Shown here in pieces: positions 1-4,652 of a stretch of 5,619 bases of DNA. The notes under the pieces are model-generated. The model did no database searches and had not been told where the DNA came from. It worked only from the letters and a program-made list of their open reading frames with translations. Every line of letters starts with the position of its first letter. Within the stretch, counting starts at the first letter, position 1. A program made the translations under genes and the position numbers. This DNA is from an uncultured Verrucomicrobiota bacterium (GTDB taxonomy: Bacteria; Verrucomicrobiota; Verrucomicrobiia; Methylacidiphilales; Verrucolacustridaceae): NCBI GenBank assembly GCA_903905395.1, contig CAIVGD010000192.1:1-5619 (forward strand), read 5' to 3'.

Positions 1-359
1 ATCGGATCGCGATCAACCGGACTTTTAACTTTCTGGAGAAGAGAAAGAGGCGGCAAGGGGCCATGAGCTTGAACGAACTAGACGAAGATGGCTTGCCCAA
101 GCTGGATCTGCCCGATCCATCCGCAAGAAATAGCCCCATCAAGTCGGCTATGCTCAACGAGTTGCAAAATAAATTGAACGAATCCATGCTTGGCCTGTCG
201 AAAGAACATAGAACAGTGGTAACCCTATATGATATTCAATCACTTGCACATGCTGAGATCGCTAAGATTATGGGATGTACGGAAGGAACCGTGCGTTCCC
301 GCCTGCATTATGCTCACAAACAGCTGCAGAAATCGCTTGGCATTTACCTGCGAAGGTAA
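1..359 (+). CDS. ECF-type RNA polymerase sigma-70 factor, C-terminal part (5' end outside window)
   Basis: This is the 3' part of an extracytoplasmic-function sigma factor, which directs RNA polymerase to a stress or envelope regulon. The frame is open from the first complete codon (base 3), so the ATG at 63 is internal. The residues just before it, RIAINRTFNFLEKRKRR, are a typical end of sigma region 2 (2.3/2.4, promoter -10 contact). A short variable linker rich in Asp, Leu and Pro follows. Region 4 then occupies the last 60 or so residues: LGLSKEHRTVVTLYDIQ, then a helix-turn-helix with EIAKIMGCTEGTVRSRL that recognises the -35 element. The stop TAA is at 357-359. The next gene begins 20 bases downstream and is a probable membrane partner, the usual sigma/anti-sigma order. 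Family assignment is firm; the ECF subgroup and regulon cannot be read from the window. Confidence 0.93.
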   Translation, partial: RIAINRTFNFLEKRKRRQGAMSLNELDEDGLPKLDLPDPSARNSPIKSAMLNELQNKLNESMLGLSKEHRTVVTLYDIQSLAHAEIAKIMGCTEGTVRSRLHYAHKQLQKSLGIYLRR

Positions 360-364
360 ATTGT

Positions 365-370
365 AGGAGG
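365..370 (+). promoter_or_regulatory. Strong Shine-Dalgarno site of the anti-sigma-position gene
   Basis: AGGAGG lies nine bases before the ATG at 380. It fixes that start over the in-frame ATG at 275, which lies inside the sigma factor gene. It also suggests that the partner protein is translated independently and efficiently. Confidence 0.85.
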
Positions 371-379
371 AGTATAAAC

Positions 380-844
380 ATGAATCAAAATGACGACTTC
401 ACGGAACTTCAGAAACTTCTTCAATTGAAGAGGCTCGAGACTCCTGGCAAGGAGTACTTTGAGCGGTTTGTGGACGCTTTTCACCAGTACCAGCGCAGGG
501 AAATTCTCCGCGATGAGCCTTGGTATGCCAGGGTTGTCGAGGTGCTTTTCGAGCCTTGGTTGGGTGGAATTCCGCGGTTAGCCACCGTGGCGGCCGCAGC
601 GGCCTGCTTGCTGGCCGGCATCGCATTTTTCCTTGGACCGGTCGGGGCGGGTTCCGCTCAACTGGCCAACGGCAAAGTAGCCCACGCGCGTGGGATCATG
701 GTGGCTTCGAATCAGAGTGACGATTCCATCCAGATCCAGCCCGAGCTGATTGAAACATCGGCGGGCGGTGAGGGGACGCAGCTCCGGCCCCTTTACGTGA
801 ATGGGCACGGCGCAGTGGCTTATGATTCCCGTCTCGCGTTTTAA
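380..844 (+). CDS. Single-TM protein in anti-sigma position (putative anti-sigma factor)
   Basis: This 154-residue protein follows the sigma factor gene directly and probably regulates it. The sequence shows a charged cytoplasmic N-terminus (1-60) with LQKLLQLKRLETPGKEYF near residues 10-27, one hydrophobic segment at about 66-90 (alanine/leucine rich, ending FLGPVGAG), and a short polar extracytoplasmic tail of about 64 residues. I see no zinc-binding His-x3-Cys-x2-Cys motif, so it is not a classical ZAS anti-sigma factor. The N-terminal pattern of a 'K-L-K-R-E-x-P' stretch followed by an aromatic-rich segment resembles small proteins found next to ECF factors in Verrucomicrobiota (recall, not a search). 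The start at 380 is set by AGGAGG. The 3' end overlaps the HtrA-like gene, which suggests coupled translation. The anti-sigma role is inferred from position and topology. Confidence 0.7.
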   Translation: MNQNDDFTELQKLLQLKRLETPGKEYFERFVDAFHQYQRREILRDEPWYARVVEVLFEPWLGGIPRLATVAAAAACLLAGIAFFLGPVGAGSAQLANGKVAHARGIMVASNQSDDSIQIQPELIETSAGGEGTQLRPLYVNGHGAVAYDSRLAF

Positions 845-2003
845 AATTGCGCTTCTCGTCCTACTTGTCATCGGCCTTGGTTTGGCGGGGCTGGTCGGCG
901 GAAGGGCGTGTTATTTAGCCAACCATCGGACTACGCCTGCGGTGGCTTCGGCTCCGTCAAAAACTGAATCTCCCGCTACGGCAACGGCTCCCTTGACTCT
1001 GGCCACTCCGAGTCAACCGAGGCCCACCGGCACGGGCGTGTTCGATCAGATTGCGGCGGAAGTCAGCGGGGTGTACGAGAAAGCGGTTCCCACGGTGGTG
1101 CGAGTGCGGGCGACCGATGGTCCGGAACAGTTGGCCGGCACCGGATTTTTCATGGATGGCCAAGGAACGATTTTAACGGCGTATGCGGTGGTGGGTCAGG
1201 CCGACTCCGCCTCGGTGGATGTGAATGGCAGAACCTTGCCGGCGAAAATCATCGGCCGGGATCCGCGCAGTGGGGTGGCCGTTCTCAAAATAAACGCGGA
1301 TCAAACCCCCCACTTGGAATTTGGCGAGGGTCTGAAGCTTCGACCCGCATCGGCCATCGTCAGTGTGGCTTTTCCCTATGATCTCAAAGCCGAGCCGACG
1401 TTTGGTTTCGTTGCCGGATTTGATGTGAAGTATCTCACGCGCTTTTTTGCCACGACCCACCTGCGGGCGAATCTGCCGATCAAGCCGGGTCAGATCGGCG
1501 GGCCGCTTCTCGATAGCCAAGGGAAGGTGGTGGGAGTGCTCATGCTCGAGATCGACGAGGGCAAAGCTTGCTACGCGTTGCCCATCGAAGCGGCGTCCAA
1601 GGTGGCGGCGGATATTGAGAAGTACGGCGAACCTCGGCACGGGTGGATGGGAGTGGGGGTGATGCCGGATCGGAGCCGGCCGGAGAGGGGATCGCCCGTA
1701 TTCGTGGATCGGCTCTACAAGGGAACGCCGGCGGAGAAGAGCGGCTTAAAAACAGGGGACGAGGTGATTTCGATTGGGGACAAGGCGGTGCGGGAACCAT
1801 CGGACGTGCTCGATGCGGCGTTTTTTTCCGTTGTGGGTGGGAAGGTGCCGGTGAAGGTGAAGCGAGACGGCCAGGAGCAGATTTTCACGATCACGGTTTC
1901 GGCTCGTCCGGATAGTTCCCGGATTGTGGAGCCGGCTCCTCTTTTCCCGAATCCCAATGGGGGCCCAGCCAACCAGGGAATGCCGGTGAAAGGGGTGAGA
2001 TAA
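822..2003 (+). CDS. Membrane-anchored HtrA/DegS-like PDZ protein with all catalytic triad positions replaced
   Basis: The protein has 393 residues from ATG 822 or 400 from in-frame ATG 801; 822 places MIPVSRFK directly before the hydrophobic segment, but neither start has a clear ribosome site. Numbered from 822, the order is: signal anchor about 8-27; Pro/Thr/Ala linker about 35-70; trypsin-like HtrA domain about 72-265; one PDZ domain about 275-360, starting with a GWMGVGV carboxylate-loop-like stretch; low-complexity tail. The fold is recognisable from GTGFFMDGQGTILT, DPRSGVAVLKI and KPGQIGGPLLD. The catalytic His in the usual TNNHVV is Ala122 (TAYAVV), the Asp of TDLAVLKI is Gly151, and the Ser of GNSGGP is Ile225, so peptide hydrolysis is not expected. 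The gene overlaps its upstream neighbour by 23 bases (from 822). A binding, chaperone or sensing role at the envelope, perhaps toward the anti-sigma protein in DegS style, is inference. The reading frame is intact, which argues against simple decay. Confidence 0.85.
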   Translation: MIPVSRFKIALLVLLVIGLGLAGLVGGRACYLANHRTTPAVASAPSKTESPATATAPLTLATPSQPRPTGTGVFDQIAAEVSGVYEKAVPTVVRVRATDGPEQLAGTGFFMDGQGTILTAYAVVGQADSASVDVNGRTLPAKIIGRDPRSGVAVLKINADQTPHLEFGEGLKLRPASAIVSVAFPYDLKAEPTFGFVAGFDVKYLTRFFATTHLRANLPIKPGQIGGPLLDSQGKVVGVLMLEIDEGKACYALPIEAASKVAADIEKYGEPRHGWMGVGVMPDRSRPERGSPVFVDRLYKGTPAEKSGLKTGDEVISIGDKAVREPSDVLDAAFFSVVGGKVPVKVKRDGQEQIFTITVSARPDSSRIVEPAPLFPNPNGGPANQGMPVKGVR

Positions 2004-2027
2004 AGTTTCACGCCAAGGGCCGCTAAA

Positions 2028-2036
2028 GGGGGGGGG
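2028..2036 (+). repeat. G9 homopolymer in spacer
   Basis: Nine consecutive Gs lie 25 bases after the HtrA-like stop codon. The run is noncoding here, so length changes would not alter a protein. It is notable because an equally long G run sits inside the coding region of the last gene of the window. Confidence 0.95.
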
Positions 2037-2115
2037 ATGATTTTGGATTTTTAATTATGGATTTTGAAGAGGTGAGAAAGTGGGAATGTGGTTTTGAAGC
2101 TGTGAGCGATTGTAG

Positions 2116-2135
2116 GGCGACCGTTCGTGGTCGCC
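2116..2135. repeat. Perfect inverted repeat (7-bp stem, 6-base loop)
   Basis: GGCGACC and GGTCGCC are exact reverse complements around the loop GTTCGT. The element sits between two convergent gene ends and could serve as a transcription end for either, but no T-run follows the stem on either strand, so it is not a canonical intrinsic terminator. The 'GTAGGGCGACC...GGTCGCC' form looks like a dispersed REP-like intergenic palindrome; only a genome-wide search would show this. Confidence 0.6.
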
Positions 2136-2188
2136 GTCTGAATTGATTCCGGATGGCTCGAAAAGGTGAGTCCTGTCACGGCGTCCTA

Positions 2189-2545
2189 TTAATGCCGAGA
2201 GAGTAAGTGGTTGGCGTGGCGTGCGAGTCGAGTATCGAGGGTCCAGAGTCTGGTTCGGTTCACCTTGGCCGCGGCGAGAAGATGAAGATCGACGAAGCCC
2301 ATGCCCCGGCCTGAGAGCTGGCGGGCGTTGATAAAAGTAAAAAACTCCATTTCACTAACGGGCTCGATGCGTGGCAACTTCTGTAGATGAAATAGAATGT
2401 CGGTCCGTTGCCGCAGATTTCCACAGGCGATCTCGCCGATGATAAAGGGGTGAGTGATCACCTCGCTGTTTTGAAGTGCCAAGGATAGCCCCGGATTGCC
2501 ACAACGGAAGTGGTCGATCCAAATGGAAGTATCGACGAGAGTCAT
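2189..2545 (-). CDS. vapC: VapC-type PIN-domain toxin ribonuclease
   Basis: This 118-residue protein has the usual length and layout of a PIN-domain toxin of a type II toxin-antitoxin system, which cleaves RNA with Mg2+ or Mn2+. The acidic metal-binding residues are visible: Asp5 in the N-terminal LVDTSIWIDH, Glu38 in IIGEIACG, Asp86 in GFVDLHLLAAA and Asp104 in LWTLDTRL. All four are present, so it should be active when free. Its ATG overlaps the stop of vapB as ATGA (2542-2545), giving translational coupling that keeps antitoxin and toxin levels linked. The gene points toward the HtrA-like gene, and the pair is on the strand opposite to everything else in the window, consistent with an inserted accessory module. 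The RNA target cannot be read from sequence. Confidence 0.93.
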   Translation of the reverse strand: MTLVDTSIWIDHFRCGNPGLSLALQNSEVITHPFIIGEIACGNLRQRTDILFHLQKLPRIEPVSEMEFFTFINARQLSGRGMGFVDLHLLAAAKVNRTRLWTLDTRLARHANHLLSRH

Positions 2546-2730
2546 GAGCGCCGGCGCGGGATGGGGCGAAGATGTTTTTCTGTTCCGCCCAGGGAGGCGA
2601 GCCTTTCGCGGGAGGCAGACTCAATCAACTTTTCCAGCCCGTGGCGGACGAGATCAGTCAGGCGAGTGATTCGGGTTAGTCGGCGGGCTTCGGTCAGTAA
2701 ATGATCATCAAGAATCATGGTGGTGCGCAT
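2542..2730 (-). CDS. vapB: VapB-type antitoxin (ribbon-helix-helix)
   Basis: This 62-residue antitoxin neutralises the adjacent VapC and, in this family, represses its own operon as a toxin-antitoxin complex. The N-terminus MRTTMILDDHLLTEARRLT is the beta strand and first helix of the ribbon-helix-helix DNA-binding fold. The C-terminal part, with ERLASLGG and IPRRRS, fits the toxin-wrapping tail typical of this VapB group. I chose ATG 2730 because the MRTT start aligns with the family; the ATG at 2760 adds a ten-residue hydrophobic stretch (MRILVCYLLH) that does not belong and lies across the likely operator. No good ribosome site precedes 2730, so the message may have a very short or no leader. 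A perfect palindrome lies 13-26 bases upstream. Confidence 0.88.
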   Translation of the reverse strand: MRTTMILDDHLLTEARRLTRITRLTDLVRHGLEKLIESASRERLASLGGTEKHLRPIPRRRS

Positions 2731-2735
2731 ATGTA

Positions 2736-2764
2736 ATAAATAGCATACTAGTATGCGCAAACAA
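2736..2764 (-). promoter_or_regulatory. Candidate vapBC promoter around the palindrome
   Basis: On the - strand, TTGTTT (2764-2759) and ATTTAT (2741-2736) are separated by exactly 17 bases, and the palindrome fills the spacer, a common arrangement for repression. The -10 match is poor. If it is correct, transcription would begin about at the vapB ATG. An alternative -10, TATGCT (2747-2742), lies inside the palindrome but lacks a good -35. Confidence 0.3.
2743..2756. promoter_or_regulatory. Probable VapBC operator: 14-bp perfect palindrome
   Basis: GCATACTAGTATGC is identical to its reverse complement. It ends 13 bases before the vapB start codon. Ribbon-helix-helix antitoxins bind such palindromes to autorepress, so position and symmetry together make this the likely operator. 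The function is inferred. Confidence 0.7.
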
Positions 2765-2789
2765 GTGCGATAAAGTTTAGATGAGGTGA

Positions 2790-2918
2790 GGTTCTTTTTG
2801 GGGAAGCGGAGTGCTCTCGCAGGAGGGCGCTATCCGCAAGCTTGGCGCTGGAGATATCATCGAGATCGCTCTACCTCAGCCCAAGGGTTTTGAGGTAAAG
2901 TCCTGGACATGGAACTGA
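2790..2918 (+). pseudogene. Possible orphan 3' end of a protein-coding gene
   Basis: The frame starting at 2790 (after a TGA at 2787) stays open to a TGA at 2916-2918. From a GTG at 2811 it would encode 35 residues. The segment AIRKLGAGDIIEIALPQP and the following KGFEVKSW read like genuine protein with GC-rich third positions (ATC, GAG, CGC, AAG), unlike random spacer. There is no ATG and no ribosome site, and the stop overlaps the chelatase start by 10 bases. It may be the tail of a gene whose front was lost when the vapBC module arrived. I do not recognise the family, and it could be chance. Confidence 0.3.
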
Positions 2919-3649
2919 AAGAGACCGCACTTATCTTGGCAGGGCACGGTTCCACAAAAAACGCGGATTCCAGCCGGTTCGCACGGGAGACTGCAGATCG
3001 TCTGCGCCCGCGGGAGATTTTTGCGGAGGTACGGGCAGGTTTTTGGAAAGAGAAACCATCTTTTCATGAGGTGTTGAGGGGGTTGGAGTCGAAACGGGTG
3101 GTAGTGGTGCCATGGTTTTTGGCGAATGGATATTTCACGGAAAACATTCTCAAACGTGAGTTTGCCAAAACGCCAGGAATCGAGTGTCGGGTGACCGAAC
3201 CGATCGGATCGGCGCCAGAGATGTTTCAACTATTGCAAGCGCGTGCGGAGAAACTTCGTCGGATGAAAAAGTTAATGTCAGCAGACGTGAATGTGCTGGT
3301 GGCGAGTCATGGCACGCCACTGCATTCGGGGTCGCGGAAAGCGGCGGAGGGAATGGCAGAGGGGTTGATAAAGGAGGGGTATCGGAGTGCTCGGGCGATT
3401 TTTCTCGAGGAGGAGCCGAGGATTGCGGACTGGAGGAAAGTCGTGGCCGAGGATGGACCGGTTGTGGTGTTGCCCCATTTTTTGGCGGGTGGATTGCACG
3501 GTTCGGAGGATGTGCCTGGGTTGTTGGGTTTGAGTTCGGGGGCGGAGGGGTGGTCGGAGGTGGGAGGGAGGGAGATGGGCTATGGGGCGCCATTGGGGAG
3601 GCCTGAGGAGATGGAGGAGTTGGTGATCAGTTTGGCGGGGGGCGTATGA
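2909..3649 (+). CDS. cbiX: CbiX/SirB-type sirohydrochlorin chelatase, two-repeat form
   Basis: CbiX/SirB proteins insert Co2+ or Fe2+ into sirohydrochlorin for cobalamin or siroheme. This 246-residue cytosolic protein has two copies of the chelatase half-domain. Repeat one (about 5-115) has ALILAGHGST with His13 and PWFLANGYFTENILKRE; repeat two (about 125-240) has LVASHGTP with His134, then LPHFLAGGLHGSEDVP with His190 and His197. The paired GHG/SHG motifs and the 'GYFTENI' and 'GGLHGSEDVP' stretches resemble the N-terminal two domains of the DR2241-type CbiX proteins (recall). The ATG at 2909 is preceded by GAGGT at 2892-2896, a rather long 12-base spacing. The stop overlaps the next start as ATGA, linking it to the cysteine-rich protein. 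Cobalt versus iron preference cannot be decided here, and no other tetrapyrrole gene is visible. Confidence 0.8.
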   Translation: MELKETALILAGHGSTKNADSSRFARETADRLRPREIFAEVRAGFWKEKPSFHEVLRGLESKRVVVVPWFLANGYFTENILKREFAKTPGIECRVTEPIGSAPEMFQLLQARAEKLRRMKKLMSADVNVLVASHGTPLHSGSRKAAEGMAEGLIKEGYRSARAIFLEEEPRIADWRKVVAEDGPVVVLPHFLAGGLHGSEDVPGLLGLSSGAEGWSEVGGREMGYGAPLGRPEEMEELVISLAGGV

Positions 3650-4185
3650 GCGCTTTGTCCCAGTGGGGTTTGATTGGGGAGATTTGCTGGAGAGTGGAAG
3701 GTGTGGGGTTTGTGGTTAGACACGAAAAGGATGGGGAGAGTTTAGTGGATCAACTACGCAAGATTGAAAGTCTGACTGGTTTAGAGGAGGTGGTGCGTTG
3801 GGATGGGGAGGGGAAGTACAGACCGTTGCGTGGCGAGAAGAACTTGGCGGGCGGTTGGTTTTATGGGGCGAAGGATAGGGAGGAGTTGAGAGAGGTGTTG
3901 GAGGTGGTTTATCCTGGGGCGGTCGGAAATTGGGAGGCGGAGCGAGAGGGAAGATTGGTTCAAGGCGATTGGAAGGAGTCGGCGAAAAGGCAGATGGGTC
4001 GGGTGCAGAAGTTAATCGAGAATGGGGAGAAATCGGTGCAGAAAGCGGAGGAGGAGCTTTGCCAAGGGCGATGTGGGAAGAGTCCGCTTTGGGCGGGCAA
4101 AAAGTGCAGAGCGGAGGTGGGACGAATCCCGCTGGTTTGTGTCGAGCCGTGTCCGATATTTTGGGATGTTGCGCTGGGGATTTAA
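3646..4185 (+). CDS. Cysteine-cluster protein, probable Fe-S / stabilising partner of the CbiX-like chelatase
   Basis: This 179-residue protein is translated from an ATG that overlaps the chelatase stop (ATGA, 3646-3649). The N-terminal part (1-110) has the motif KYRPLRGEKNLAGGW at about 57-71 and a following VYPGAVGNWE stretch. These match my memory of the C-terminal stabilising domain of DR2241-type CbiX proteins. The C-terminus carries a cluster, Cys139-x3-Cys143, Cys154, and Cys165-x3-Cys169 in LVCVEPCPIF, that suits a [4Fe-4S] cluster. A Glu/Lys-rich helix (about 110-138) joins the halves. A role as an iron-sulfur subunit working with the chelatase, perhaps in electron transfer or stability, is inferred from the overlap and the resemblance. 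The coding strand is extremely G-rich and C-poor. Confidence 0.68.
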   Translation: MSALSQWGLIGEICWRVEGVGFVVRHEKDGESLVDQLRKIESLTGLEEVVRWDGEGKYRPLRGEKNLAGGWFYGAKDREELREVLEVVYPGAVGNWEAEREGRLVQGDWKESAKRQMGRVQKLIENGEKSVQKAEEELCQGRCGKSPLWAGKKCRAEVGRIPLVCVEPCPIFWDVALGI

Positions 4186-4627
4186 CTTTCCACAATTAGC
4201 GGATACGGCCAATCTGTTGTTTGTGACGCGTAGAGCTGCTGGCAAGACGAACGGGCTACTTTTGGGTAGTATTATTGCTGGGGTTGCTGTTTTAACATTG
4301 GCGGGAGCTTGGTTTTTGGGTGGGTTTTCTGATTCGTTTCGGGGAATCGACAAGATTGACGCTGGATCGTATGCGGAGTCTGCGAAGCCATTCCAAGGAG
4401 GAACTTACCAGTTCGAGGGGTTTGTCGATTCGGATTTAGGGTTTGAGCAGGGTACGGGGCGGTTAATTAGCTTCAGGGTCTCTTCCTCAAAGGGGCAGAT
4501 ATGTTTACCTGCCTTGATTCCTAATTCTCTCAAGCGCATCAATCCGCAAAAAGGACAAGCCTACAAAGTGAAAGTCGTTGGTAGGGATGATGGTCTTCTA
4601 GTGGTAGAAAAATTAGAAAAATTGTAA
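4166..4627 (+). CDS. Small membrane-anchored beta-rich protein of unknown function
   Basis: From ATG 4166 the product has 153 residues. It has a basic stretch (TRRAAGKTNG, about 21-30), one hydrophobic segment at about 30-52 ending in GAWFLGGFSDSFR, and an extracytoplasmic domain of about 100 residues with alternating strands (YQFEGFVDSDL, GRLISFRVSS, QAYKVKVVGR, LLVVEKLEKL). It looks like an OB-type barrel. The 'GGFSD-FR...YAESAKPFQGGTYQFEG' pattern resembles a conserved membrane protein of Verrucomicrobiota (recall). The start is uncertain: ATG 4166 overlaps the previous gene by 20 bases, has no clear ribosome site and yields an odd first 20 residues; TTG 4217 or GTG 4223 would begin just before the basic stretch. 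The next gene starts 25 bases after its stop, so the two are probably cotranscribed. Confidence 0.7.
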   Translation: MLRWGFNFPQLADTANLLFVTRRAAGKTNGLLLGSIIAGVAVLTLAGAWFLGGFSDSFRGIDKIDAGSYAESAKPFQGGTYQFEGFVDSDLGFEQGTGRLISFRVSSSKGQICLPALIPNSLKRINPQKGQAYKVKVVGRDDGLLVVEKLEKL

Positions 4628-4652
4628 ACTGATTAAACTGAATCGCAGAAAG

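Larger units (their letters stand above)
2004..2188. other. Convergent spacer between the HtrA-like gene and vapC
   Basis: No gene is supported in these 185 bases. They hold a G9 run, a stretch beginning TTTCACGCCAAGGGCCGC that looks like a decayed copy of the 'TTTCACGCAAAG...CGCAAAG' intergenic motif common in environmental genomes (recall), two TGGATTTT copies a few bases apart, and a perfect hairpin described separately. Both flanking genes end here, so a shared transcription end would be expected. Confidence 0.6.

Noticed and set aside
275..379. Upstream in-frame ATG for the anti-sigma-position gene
   Set aside because: It lies inside the sigma factor HTH coding region; the ATG at 380 has an excellent AGGAGG and starts the natural protein sequence.
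1173..1640. 155-residue - strand frame inside the HtrA-like gene
   Set aside because: It lies wholly antisense to a gene with clear HtrA and PDZ motifs; the Arg/His-rich product is typical of a shadow of GC-rich coding DNA.
2116..2135. Hairpin as an intrinsic terminator
   Set aside because: No T-run follows on either strand, so only a generic inverted repeat is supported.
2731..2760. Ten-residue N-terminal extension of VapB from ATG 2760
   Set aside because: It would run through the palindromic operator and adds a hydrophobic stretch foreign to the family, whose usual start is MRTT.
3150..3593. Long - strand frame (147 residues) inside the chelatase gene
   Set aside because: Its product is a Pro/Ser/Thr-rich low-complexity string caused by the G-rich coding strand; it has no recognisable domain and the sense gene has clear motifs.
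3184..3606. 140-residue + frame overlapping the chelatase gene
   Set aside because: Gly-rich out-of-frame shadow without motifs; the overlapping frame contains both CbiX repeats.
3716..4195. Long - strand frame (159 residues) opposite the cysteine-cluster gene
   Set aside because: Again proline-rich shadow translation of a G-skewed gene, with no ribosome site or domain.
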